Both the position numbers and the translations under genes were made by a program. Source: Bufo bufo (Eukaryota; Chordata; Amphibia; Anura; Bufonidae). From it: a stretch of DNA of 64,000 nucleotides. This document shows positions 53,584-64,000 of the stretch, in pieces (position 1 is the first letter of the stretch; each line of letters begins with the position of its first letter). The stretch spans positions 309,183,466 through 309,247,465 of the forward strand of contig NC_053390.1 of the NCBI RefSeq assembly GCF_905171765.1, read 5' to 3'. A model generated the notes under the pieces. That model was not told the origin of the DNA. It saw only the letters and a list, made by a program, of their open reading frames with translations, and ran no database searches.

Positions 53584-54900
53584 AGGCGGTGTACTTGCAC
53601 TACCGCTAGCTACATACGTCCTGTAGCATTGCCATTAGATACTTTCATCCTGTGGCGTTACCCCCTTCCATAGGCGGATTAATTGCACTTGCATTGGATG
53701 CTGTACCCCCTGTAGCATTACCCTCTTTCCATAGGCGGAGTACTTGCACTACCCCTGTATACGGTACAGCCTGTAGCATTACCCTCCTTCCATAGGCGGA
53801 GTACTTGCACTACCACTGGATACTGTATAGCCTGTAGCATTACCCTCCTTCCATAGGCGGAGTACTTGCATTACCACTGGATACTGTACAGACTGTAGAA
53901 TTACCCTCCTTCCATAGGCAGAGTATTTTCGCTACCACTGGATACTGTACAGCCTGTAGCATTACACTTCTTCCATAGGCAGAGTATTTGCACTTACCAC
54001 TGGATCCTATTCATTCTATATCATTACTCTCTTTTCATAGGCAGGGTATTTGCACTTCCCATGGGATCCTATACATCCGGTAGCATTGCCCTCTTTCCAT
54101 AGCAGGAGTGTTTACATCACCACTGGATACTGTACAGCCTGTAACATTACTCTCCTTTTCATATGTGGAGTATTAGCAATACCACAGGATGCTGTACATC
54201 CAGTACCATTAACCGCCTTCCACAGGCGGAGTATTGGCACTACCCCTGGATCCCATACTTCCAGTGGCATTTCCCCCTTCCATAGTGGGTGTATTTGCTC
54301 TTCCATGGGGTGCTGTACAGTCTGTAGCATTATCCTTATTCCATGGAAGTATTTGCACTACCACTGGATCCTTTTCAGACTGTCGCAATTACCCTCCTTC
54401 TTTAAGCAGAGTAATTGCACTTCCACTTGATACCATATGTTTTGTCGCATAACCCCCTCCGCAGGAGGAGTAATTGCACTAATGCTGGCTATCATCTGTC
54501 CTGTTGGTTTCCCCCCTCCTATAGGTGGAGCAGGGCACTACAACTGCTTACTGTAGTTCCTATAGCATTACCCTCCTTCCATCGGCGGAGTAGTTGCACA
54601 ACCAGTAGTACTTGCGCTACCAGTGGATACTGTAAATCATGTCGGGGTCCCCCTCTTTCCATAGGTGGTGTAATTCCCCTACCTCTGGAAGCTTCCGCTC
54701 TATCGCATTATCCGTCTTTCTTAGGTAGAGTGACTGCTTGCACATTGACTACCGCGACTACTCTCACTTCTCTATTTGTCGCATTGTATCCTGTTCCAGG
54801 GGTAGTCTATTTGCTGGACACGGTTCCTACAATCGCCTTATCCCCCGTCTTACGTGCTATTTTGGCACTACCACTGGATACTGTGACTACTTTGACACTA
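53584..54900. repeat. 61-bp minisatellite in DIRS-like element A
   Basis: Units of about 61 bp: CCTGTAGCATTACCCTCCTT, CCATAGGCGGAGTACTTGCA, CTACCACTGGATACTGTACA. Roughly 20 units, diverging rightwards. Frames through it are not genes. Confidence 0.88.
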
Positions 54901-57280
54901 TCCCCTTCCTCAGGTAGTCATTGTACTGATTGGTGTCAGGCGCCTGCATGGCGGCCACTGTGTTCCCAGGGTGTTGACCCATGACATACCTTTCCTCGTG
55001 CCTTGGGTCCCTATGGGGAGCATTCTAATTTTGTTGCTGTTTTTTGCCACACCCAGCCTCCACACTCCTTCAGTAGGTGAAACATCTGCACTGGGTGCCA
55101 GTTTACTTCCTTCTCAGTTGGAGTATACGCTAGCACCAATTCATGGTGGCTACTGCTGTTTGACCTCATTTTCAGGTGGAGTCCCTCCTATGGTGAGGCC
55201 ACAGGTGCTGGTATGGCCTCCCCCTATGAGTCAGTCTTGGCCTGGCCGTAGATTTTTGGGCTACTGTGTGACACCTTCCTGGGGAGAGTGTTTGCATTCC
55301 TTCTTCAAATGGCAGCAGTTACTGTGTTCTGGCTACAGGACACATTGTCAGTGGGCACGGCACTGGGGGTTATTGCCACACCCCCTTCTTCCATATGGAG
55401 TATCGGCCCTAGCTTTTCGTGTGGTTTCTGCAAAACATTTCTCCTTTTAGGGGTGGAACTTTCTCGCTCATTGTAGCTGTGGGTGTGTCTACTTGTGGCA
55501 CTGTGCTCCTGTTCTGCCATCACTGGGTGCGGTAGCTCGATCAAGCATGGTATGTATGGTGTTCCTGAGATGGGGGCTGAGAGGTACACTTATTCCTTAT
55601 GGCGCTGGTCAAATGCCGATAACCAAGCCATGCTGCAGGTGGTGGGTTTGTTCACTCCTGGTGGGCATTAGTATGGTTTTCTGCACCTGGTATAACCTAC
55701 CGATTTCTATGGCACTGGCTTAGCGCCTTATTCCCTTCACATGTGGTGCATTGCCTCTACCATCTGCTACGGTGATGCTACCAGTGTCATCTCCTGGTGG
55801 AGTTTGGGTAAGCACTTATCCAGTTGCATATGTGAGTTGTCTGCATTTCTTCCCTCGCTGGGTCGAGCAGTCGTACTGTCCTTATTGTCACCACTAATAC
55901 TGGTTCTCTACTGAGCCGCATAAGCCTCTTCTACTTCTCCCCTTCTGCAGGGCGAGTAGTTGCACTTCCCCCAGATGCTGTTTCTGCCTGCTTGGCTAGT
56001 TTCCATAGCCATTTGGTTATCGTATGCCCCCTTTTCTGCTGTGGAGTGCCTGCACTGGTAGTATTGGTTCCTTTCCCAGTTTTTTTCTGGGATTTTGTGG
56101 TGTTCGACGTCCACACTCTCTTCCTGGCACAAAATTTCTACCATCTCCGGTTCCTGTCTGGCCGTTTTGTACATTCCTCTGATAGCCACATTCTCTTCTT
56201 CTTTTGGCGGAGAGGTTCCGCAGTGGCGGTCGTTAGTGTCTGATGGGTTTACACAACATTCATGTTTTCAGACATCAATGTCGCTTTTACCTGTTCCCTT
56301 GGACTAGGTAATTTTTTTCTTTAGTTTCTGGTTAGGTCTGCCAGTCCAGGCAGCCTTCCATAGGTATCAGACGGCTTCTCTCCTCTTTTGTTACAGAGCT
56401 TAAGGTCCTCCTCTACATACCTCTGCTTTCCACATTGTCATTTTCCTTGGGGAACACTCGGCAAACCCCTTAGCCATAGGTCTGAAAGGGATGGTTTTTT
56501 GATCCTGGAGGACACTCTTTTCCTACCAGTTTAATCCCTAATTTATGGTGATTATTATTATTTTTTTGGGGGGGAGGGGTCGGTTCCACTGTCTTATTCC
56601 ATTGTGTCTCTTCTCTCCCTCGCGATCCTTTTCTTGTGGGCCATGGTCATGTTAGACATCCAGGTTCTCTAGCCCTGACTTTTTCATGGTCTTGCTGAAG
56701 TGTTCTTCTCCTCTGGCAGCCTGGTATGCAGTTCCGGGTTGTTGCCTTCTGGCACCTCTATTTCTTTCCCCATGGGGGGCAAGATTCTTCACGTCTGCAG
56801 TTCTTTGTCCCTCGGTTTCCAGACACCATTTTTCTTTTTGTTAAATTTTTCTCATGCCATGTCGTGTCTGTTGATCACTCTAGGGTGTTTTTTTCATGGG
56901 GTACTGATCCTTGGGTATCACTTCTTTAGAAGTTTTCTGGGCCCAAGTTTTGTTTTCTCTCTCAGGTATTCCTGCAGTTGCTCCGTTTGTTCTGGTGATT
57001 GACTTGTTTTCTTACTGGTCCATCTGTGGATATTCTGTATGATCTCCACTTCTTCTGAAGTCTCCTAAGCCGTGGCTTATGTCCCCTGTGCTGTTCTTAA
57101 TCTGCCCAGCCAGGGTCTCTGTGTATTCAGCCACTCTCTGGCTGGCCTTCCTTGGAATGGCTCTTCCTGCCCATTTTTTCAGGGTTTTTTGGTGTGTCCT
57201 TCCCCCGCAATTCTGTGCGGGGCCTTATGCAAGGTATTGGATTCGTCTTGTTCCCTCCCCATGGTACTGCTCCTTAACGT
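54901..57280. other. Degenerate interior of DIRS-like element A
   Basis: Diverged repeat-like sequence with recurring CAGGTGGAGT motifs, parallel to 61390-63300 in element B and 36300-36800 in element C. Open frames of up to 190 codons lack any recognisable motif and are not conserved in frame between A and B. Confidence 0.5.
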
Positions 57281-57382
57281 CCCATGGTCGTCTGTGTCCC
57301 CCAATGATACGAGCAAGAAAATAGGATTTTTTGTGCTTACCTGTAAAATCCTTTTTTCGCTGAGTTCATTGGGGGGACACAG
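57281..57382. repeat. DIRS-like element A internal complementary region
   Basis: CCCATGGTCGTCTGTGTCCC through CGAGCAAG complements the left end; TAGGATTTTTTGTGCTTACC onward complements the right end; the halves meet at AAA. Confidence 0.85.
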
Positions 57383-57836
57383 TTCCCACCCCGTAAGTAC
57401 ATTGCTGGCTGCCCTTGATGGGTCCCTCCATTTCTTGGTTCTGACCATCTTCGTCTTTCTTCCTTTTTATTGTTTTCTGTTGGCTTCTTCTGGCTGCTCC
57501 TACTGCTTTCGTACAAACTGATTAGCTCAGTGTCTGCAGGAGGGATATTGCTGAGAGGAGGAGCTAACACTTTTTTCCTTATTGTCGCCTCCTAGTGGTA
57601 ACAGCTATACCCATGGTCTTCTGTGTCCCCCAATGAACTCAGCGAGAAAAGGATTTTACAGGTAAGCACAAAAAATCCTATTTTCACGCTCGTATCATTG
57701 AGGGACACAGAAGAACATGGGTATAGCTGCTGCCACTAGGAGGCGAAACTAAGCAAAAAAAGTGTTAGCTCATCCTCTCAGCTATACCCCTCCTGAGCTA
57801 ATCAGTTTTAGCTTAGTGTCCATAGGTGTTACGGCC

Positions 57837-58674
57837 TTTGGTGTGTGCCGTGACACTTTCGCCGTGCATGCTGGTTGCCGGTGGCAACTTGTTGATATGC
57901 ATGTGTGTGCGCTTTCCCTTTTAAGGATGTTTCCTTTCCCTGTTTTGGTGTGCACGGGGTTAAGGTGTGCTTGGTAGGTGTGGGGTGTGACCTCAGGCCT
58001 CCTTATATGCTGGTGTGGTGGAGCCTGAAGGTCAGTTTAATTTTGCTTTAGTCTGTGTAGGAGCTTTGCTCCCTGGCTGAATGATTAGGTCTGTGTGAGC
58101 TATCCCTATTTGTTATTTTGTTTACCTTGCTCTGTCTGTTGTCCCCTCTAGTGTGTTTCTGTCATTCCTCCCCCCACCTGGTGTATGTAGTTATGTTGTG
58201 GGTTTTGCTTGGAGGTTTGATTGTGGTATGTTGCTCCGGAAGGGGCGTGCTTTCCCGGAGGGGTTTAAGCGAAGACTAGACTTTGGGTTTTCCAGCTTAG
58301 AGCCCCCTTTCATCACGGCTGCGGCAGGTAAGTGTGGATAGCATTGTTATGTTGCTGTTACTTACCTGTCGTACTGTTTAGCCCATGGTCTTGCATCCTG
58401 TTTGCTACTGGGCCTCTGGAGACACCATTCATCCGTGGTGTAGGATGAATGGGTGGTCTCTGCCCTGTCATTAGGCCTAGGGCTTTGCAGGGATAGCAGG
58501 GTCTAAGGTTGGTGAGCATGAGCCCCCTTACCTTCTGAGGCGGCTCATGCGTTAGGAGTCTAGGGAGAGTTCAGGGTTGCACTAGGAGGTGACCTGCTCC
58601 CTGTTCCCTGCTATCTGGCGTTGGAGCCACTGTCATTGCACGGTGGGGGGTTTTCCCCACTCCCCGCCGTGACA
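57837..58674. mobile_element. Hairpin-ended repeat, copy 2
   Basis: TGTTACGGCCTTTGG...GCCGTGAC at the left and a GCACGGTGGGG/CCCCGCCGTGACA hairpin at the right, flanked by ATAGG (57832-57836, 58675-58679). Shares internal motifs with 43769-44974. No coding frame. Confidence 0.65.
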
Positions 58675-59589
58675 ATAGGAGGCAGACATTTTTTCCTTTT
58701 TGTTTTATTTTTCAGGTTCGGGCTGCAGGTGGGCTCTCGCCACCTTTTTTTTCCCACACTTGAGGGGGGAGACCAGCGGGTCCTCAAGCCTGCTGCTCGT
58801 TCCCCACCTCTGGAAGACAAGGAGGAACAGTGGATCTCAAATCCGCTGTTACCCGCCAGCTACAGTGTCACCTTGGCTACTACTTCTGCAAGTCCCCCCT
58901 GTTACCGGGGTAGCCGCCCTCCCCAAGGGGCAGCACATTGAGGAAGGTGACACTGCTGGAATCAAGGTGGGCAGAAACCATCTGGGTAAGTATATTACCT
59001 ACCTCCCCTGCTGTCCCCCCTGTGCCTGATTCCTCCCCCCCCCCCCCCCTCCTTCTTCTGTGTTCTCTAAGTGAACACAGAAATATATGTTGTTTCTCCT
59101 GGACCTTGGCCTCTGTATCTGGTGACTCACCGCCTCGGTCCCACCTCCGGTCCCCGGCCCCATCCACGCCCTGCGAGCCAGTCCCAGCGGTCGCATGTCT
59201 TCTTGGGAGGCTGCCACTTTTCTACTCAGGGCATCGGCACGCCTGCTCCCAGCCTCCTTGTTTCCCAGTGCACTCTGCTCTCTCCCTACATCGCCGCCCC
59301 AACTGAAAGTTCTTCCGGTCAGCCCCACCTGTACTCAAGGGCCCGGCTCTGAATCCTACTAGTATGCATCTCCCAGCGTGTTTCGGGGCGGGATCTCTCT
59401 TTTCAGAGCGTGAAAATTTTGCGCCCATGCCTTCGCCCCACCAGCTGCCCAATAAGCTCCACCCCTGCCTTATGCTTAACCCCTTCCTTGCCCGCTGTAT
59501 GTAAAAAAACAAAACAAAAAAAATAACGATATATTATTAACCATTGGAGCTATCTGGTCCTTCTGGACCTAGTTCCCACGCCATTCTGT

Positions 59590-61080
59590 AGGCAGAATTT
59601 CTTTACCCTACCGCTGGATACACACGTCCTATAGTGTAAGCGAAATCCTGGCATTTCGATGGATACCCCACTCCCTGTAGCTTACCCTTCTCCTATAGGC
59701 GGATTAGTTACACTACCACTGAATTCCGTGAGCCCTGTCACATTCCCTTCCCTCCTTAGGTGGAATATGTGCGCTCACCAGTGGACCCTGTACATTCTGT
59801 AGCATACCCTCCTTCCATAGGTGGAGTAATTGCCCTTGCACTGGATGCCGTACAGCCTGTAGCATTTCCCTCCTTCCATAGGCGGAGTACTTGTACTACC
59901 ACTGGCTGCTGTACAGCCTGTAACATAGACAGAGTAATCGCCCTTGCACTGGATACCGTACAGCCTGTAGCATTACCCTCCTTCCATAGGCAGAGTAATT
60001 GCCCTTGCACTGGATACCGTACAGCCTGTAGCATTACTCTTCTTCCATAAGCGAAGTAATTGTCCTTGCACTGAATACTGTACAGCCTGTGGCGCTACCC
60101 TCCTTCCATAGGCAGCGTAATAGCACTGCCACTGGATGCTGTACAGCCCGTGCCATTACTCTCCTTCTGTAGGAGGAGTAATTGCACGCCCATTGGGTTC
60201 TGTACGGCCTGTAGCATTTCCCTCCTTCCTTAGGCGAAGTAATTGCACTTCCACTGGGTACTGTACAGCCCGTAGCATTATCCTCTTTCCATGGGCAGAG
60301 TAATCTTCCATCGGCGGAGTGTTTACATCCTGTTGTTTCCTATACGTCCAGTAGCATTGCCCTCTTTCCATGGGCGGAATATTTACACCACCACTGGATA
60401 CCGTACATCCAGTAGCGTTACCCTCCTTCCAGAGGCGACGTAGTTGCACTACCACTGGATCCTATGCTTCCAGTAGCATTACCCCCCTTTCGTAGTGGGA
60501 GTATTTGCACTTACTCTGGGTATTGTACATTCTGTAGCATTACCCTCCTTTTATAGACTAATTGCACTACCACTGGATCCTGTACAGACTATCGCATTAC
60601 TCTTCTTCCTTAGACGGAGTAATTGCACTTCCACCGGATACTATACGTTGTGTTGCATTGCTCCCTACGCAGGCGGAGTGATTGCACTAATGCAGGATAT
60701 CATCTGTCCTGTCGGTTTTTCCCCTTATATAGGTGGTTTAGTTGCACCGCAGTCGCATACTGTAGATCCTGTAGCATTATCCTCCTTCTATAGAGTAATT
60801 GCACTATCACTGGATCCTGTACAGACTGTCGCATTACCCTCCTTACTTAGGCGGAGTATTGCACTTCCACCGGATACCATATGTTTTGTTGCATTAACCC
60901 CTCCGCAGGCGGAGTAATTACACTCATACTGGATATCATCTGTCCTGTCGGCTTTCCCCCTTCTATTGGGGGATTAGTTGCACTACAATTGTGTTCTATA
61001 GATTCTGTAGCATTACCCTCCCCCCATTGACTGAGTAGTTGCACAACCAGTAGTGCTTGCACTACCAGTGGACCCTGTAC
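59590..61080. repeat. 61-bp minisatellite in DIRS-like element B
   Basis: Same unit as at 53584-54900 (ACCCTCCTTCCATAGGCGGA and GTAATTGCACTACCACTGGA), about 24 copies. Length differs from element A, so the arrays have changed independently. Confidence 0.88.
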
Positions 61081-63306
61081 ATCTTTTCGGTTGCTTCACC
61101 ATTGTCTACCGCAACTACTCTCCTTTGTTCCTTGTCGCATGGCATCCCGTTCCATGGGTGGCCTATTGGCAAGACGCGGTACCTACAATCGCCTTATCCC
61201 CCGTCATAGGTGGTATTGGCACTACTCCTGGATACTGTGACTGCTTCACACTACCCCCTTCCTCAGGTAGTCTTAGTTTGGATTTGTGTCTGGCGCCTAC
61301 GTGGCAGCCTCTGTCTTCCAGGTCGGCCTGTATCCCTAACAGGCCGTTGGCATACCTCATATGTTTCCTCAAGCCTTGAGTCCCTGTGTAGGTGGAACGT
61401 CTGCTCTGATTGCCAGTTTTCTTTCTTCTCAGGTGGAGTGTTGTGCTAGCAGCAATTCTTGGTGGCTATTGCTGTTGTATTCATTTTCAGGTGGAGTCTC
61501 TCCTCTGACCCTAGAGGCCTTAGTTGTTGCTATCGCCTCCCCCCTGTGAGGCAGTGTTTGCGCTGCCCATAGATATTCTGGCTACTCCGGTTCCATGGCT
61601 ACTACTGCGTGAACCCTTCCCAGGGGGAATTTTTGCGTTCATCCTTCAACTGCGGCTTAAATGACGCATGGGCGGGGGACACTACATTTATGGTTTTGTC
61701 CACATCCCCTTCCTCCATGTGGAGTATCTGCCCTGGCATTCCGGCGGTATCTACACAGCATTCCTCCTTCTAGGCATGGTGCCTTCTAGCTAGTTGTAGT
61801 TGTGATCGTGTCTACATTTCCTTCTTCCACAGGAGGCACTTTACTTATGTTCTGCCACGACACGCTGCGGCTGAGGGGTTTGCTCACTTCTGCTGGGCAT
61901 TAGTAAGTTTTCTGTACCTTGTATAACCTACCGATTTCTATGGCTCTGGCTTAGCACCTTGTTCCCTTTACATGTACCGCATTGCCTCTACAATCTACTA
62001 CGGTGACAGCATCAGCGTTCCCTCCTTGTGGAGTTTGGGTATGCACATATTCAGTTTGCATATGTGAGTTGTCTGCATGGCTCCCCTCAGCGGGTCGAGT
62101 AGTCGTACTGCCCTTGTTGTCACCCCTAAGTGCTGGTTTTCTACTAAGCCGCATCGGCTGCTTCTACTTCTCCCCTTCCGCAGGGCGAGTAGTTGCTCTC
62201 CCCCACATACTGTTACTGCCTGCTCGGCCAGTGTTCATAGCCATTGCTCCCTTTCTGCTGTGGGGTGCCTGTGCGGGTGGTGTTGGTTCTGTTACCAGTT
62301 TTCTTCTGGGGCTTTGTGGCATTCGGGGTCCACACTCCCTTCCTGGCGCAGTATTTATTCTATCTGTGGTTCCTGTCTGCAGCTTACGATTACTGTAGGT
62401 CTGCCAGTTCAGGCAGCCTTCCATGGAGTATCAGACGGCTTCTTTCATCTCTTGTTCTGGAATTTAAGGTCCTCCTCTACATGCCTCTACTTACCACATT
62501 GGCATTTTCCTGGGGGAACATTCTTATGAAGAAACCCCCTTGGCCTTAGGTCTGAAGGGGAAGTTTTTTTTTATCCCGGAGGACACTCTTTCCCTGTCAG
62601 GTTACTCCCCAATTTTTTGGGCAGTCTTGGGTCTGTTCCACTGCCTTGGTTCCTCTGGGTTTCTTCACTCCCTCAAGATTTTTTTCTTGTGGGCCATTCT
62701 CATGCCTGACTTCCAGGTTCTCTAGAACTGACTTGTTAATCATGGTACCGCTGGAGTGTTCTTCTCTTCTGGCAGTCCAGTATGGTGTGTGGTGTCTTTG
62801 CCTGCGGGCATCCCTACTACTTCCCCCACAGGGGGCAAGTTTTGTCACATCTGCAGTTCTTTGGCCCTTGATATCCAGATGCCATTTTCAGTTCGTCTTC
62901 TTCCAATCAGTATTCCACTGAGTGTTGTTTTTTTTTCCTGGGGTTTTGATCCATGGGCATCACTCCAGTCCTCTGGATCAAGGTACGTATTTCTCTCTCT
63001 CCTGTATCTTCCGCAATTGCTCCGTTGCTTCTGGTGACTGACTTGTCTTCATTCTTGTCCATCTTGTCGATATTCTGTGTGCTCTCCACTTCTTCTGAAG
63101 TCTCCTAAGCCATGACTTATATTCCCTGGGCTGTTGTTTCTTCTGCCAAGCCGGAGCCTCTGCGTATTCAGCTGCTCTCTGGCTGGCCTTCCGGGGAATG
63201 GGTCTTCCTGTCCATTTCAGGGTTTCCCCCGCATTCCTGTGCGGTCATGACCGGCCTTGGATTCGTTTTGTTCTTGCTCCCTCCCCATGTTACTGCTCTT
63301 TAACGT
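61081..63306. other. Degenerate interior of DIRS-like element B
   Basis: Diverged counterpart of 54901-57280. No gene recognised. Confidence 0.5.
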
Positions 63307-63408
63307 CCCATGGGCTTCAGTGTCCCCCAATCATACTAGCGAGAAAATAGGACTTTTTTGTGCTTACCTGTAAAATCCTTTTCTCGCTGAGTTCATTGGG
63401 GGACACAG
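63307..63408. repeat. DIRS-like element B internal complementary region
   Basis: CCCATGGGCTTCAGTGTCCC and TACTAGCGAG complement the left end; TAGGACTTTTTTGTGCTTAC onward complements the right end; centre AAA. Confidence 0.85.
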
Positions 63409-63715
63409 AAGACCATGGGTATAGCTGCTGCCACTAGGAGGCGACACTAAGCAAAAAAAAGTGTTAGCTCCTCCTCTCAGCTATACCCCTCCTGCAGACA
63501 CTGAGCTAATCAGTTTGTACAAAAGCAGTAGGAGCAGCCAGGAGAAGCCAACAGAAAACGATAAAAAGGAAGAAAACCGGAGATGGGTCATCATCAACAA
63601 CCAGAAGGACCCATCTAGGAGAACCAGCAATGTACATACAGGGTGGGAGCTGTGTCCCCCAATGAACTCAGCGAGAAAAGGATTTTACAGGTAAGCACAA
63701 AAAAATCCTATTTTT

Positions 63716-64000
63716 CCATCAACTGCGTGAGACCTTTTTTTTTGCAGAATGAGTTGCCATTTTGGTAACTGAAATGAACAAAAGCAGAAATGTTGGCATT
63801 TGTTTGTTTTTTTCCCCATAGTTTTTTGCAGTCTTCAGTGTGTGGGATAACAAATGTGTTCATGTATAGTACAGCCTTTCAGTCTTAATAGAATTTTAAT
63901 TGTTTTTATGGTCTTCTATTGAAAGCCCTTGGTACTGCCAAAGACAGCAGAATATGGACCCTGGCTATCTGACAGTCTCGCAGACTTTAAATGGAGCGGC
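63716..64000. other. RNF31 intron 11 continued
   Basis: AT-rich. A CCCCATAG and a TTTTTTGCAG occur near 63815-63830, but the following sequence does not encode RING1, so no exon is called. Confidence 0.45.

Larger units (their letters stand above)
52344..57684 (+). mobile_element. DIRS-like element A, noncoding
   Basis: Left end TTTCTCGCTTGTATCATTGG; inverted terminal repeats at 52361-52480 and 57513-57630 sharing GCAGACACTGAGCTAATCAG; ICR at 57281-57382 with AAA centre. The interior holds a gag-like leader (52560-53400), a 61-bp minisatellite and a GC-poor tail. No RT or recombinase box was identified. The right end shares its TTT with element B. Confidence 0.75.
57682..63715 (+). mobile_element. 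DIRS-like element B, tandem with A, inverted 3' segment
   Basis: Directly abuts element A at TTT (57682-57684) with no spacer. Left repeat at 57701-57826; ICR at 63307-63408; 61-bp array at 59590-61080; hairpin-ended insertion at 57837-58674. The segment 63405-63650, between the ICR and the right-end TGTCCCCCAATGAACTCAGC, is reversed relative to elements A and C. No catalytic motifs seen. Confidence 0.75.

Noticed and set aside
54050..55450. Long plus-strand frames (up to 189 codons) in element A
   Set aside because: Part is 61-bp repeat and the rest has no motif. The equivalent region of element B is open in different frames.
63800..63900. Possible RNF31 exon after TTTTTTGCAG
   Set aside because: The downstream sequence has no RING1 Cys/His pattern in any frame.

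Overview
This window looks like nuclear DNA of an amphibian, most likely a frog. It holds one recognisable host gene, the 5' two thirds of RNF31 (HOIP, the catalytic subunit of the linear-ubiquitin ligase LUBAC), on the + strand. The gene is spread over at least 24 kb in 11 coding exons (16364-40134), and its introns are packed with nested transposable elements. The amphibian call is inference: it rests on the RNF31 sequence together with abundant DIRS, L1/Tx1, CR1, Tc1, hAT, Harbinger-like and TTAA-flanked elements. No bacterial, viral, rRNA or CRISPR feature was seen.

Layout. 1-16.3 kb lies upstream of the RNF31 start codon and is almost all repeats: a CR1-like 3' end; a broken minus-strand L1 (841-2206 and about 5511-8565) interrupted by a Tc1-like element, a 27-bp minisatellite and a TTAA-flanked MITE; several foldback MITEs; and a 3.6-kb TTAA-flanked element (12078-15711) with a 173-bp tandem repeat and mirrored palindromes. 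16.36-29.2 kb holds RNF31 exons 1-8 (PUB domain, B-box-like zinc finger, three NZF fingers). A DIRS-type tyrosine-recombinase retrotransposon (18727-24744) sits in the second listed intron. 29.2-39.3 kb is one intron with MITEs and a second DIRS-like element (33010-38790). 39.27-40.13 kb holds exons 9-11 (UBA region and the first two zinc ligands of RING1). No further RNF31 exon was found in 40.1-64 kb, so the intron after exon 11 exceeds 23.8 kb. It contains a minus-strand DIRS element (40515-51708) split by six other insertions, then two head-to-tail DIRS-like elements (52344-57684 and 57682-63715).

The most unusual content is the group of DIRS-like elements. Each carries terminal inverted repeats plus an internal complementary region (ICR) that reads as the complement of its two joined ends, the arrangement expected from a circular intermediate. 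Three of them (33 kb, 52 kb and 57 kb) have lost most coding sequence and carry minisatellite cores instead. The last two form a tandem sharing the TTT at their junction, and in the second the segment between the ICR and the right terminus is inverted. Exon boundaries were placed by eye from splice sites and reading frame. Family names for repeats come from recall of hallmark ends and motifs and were not checked by a database search.
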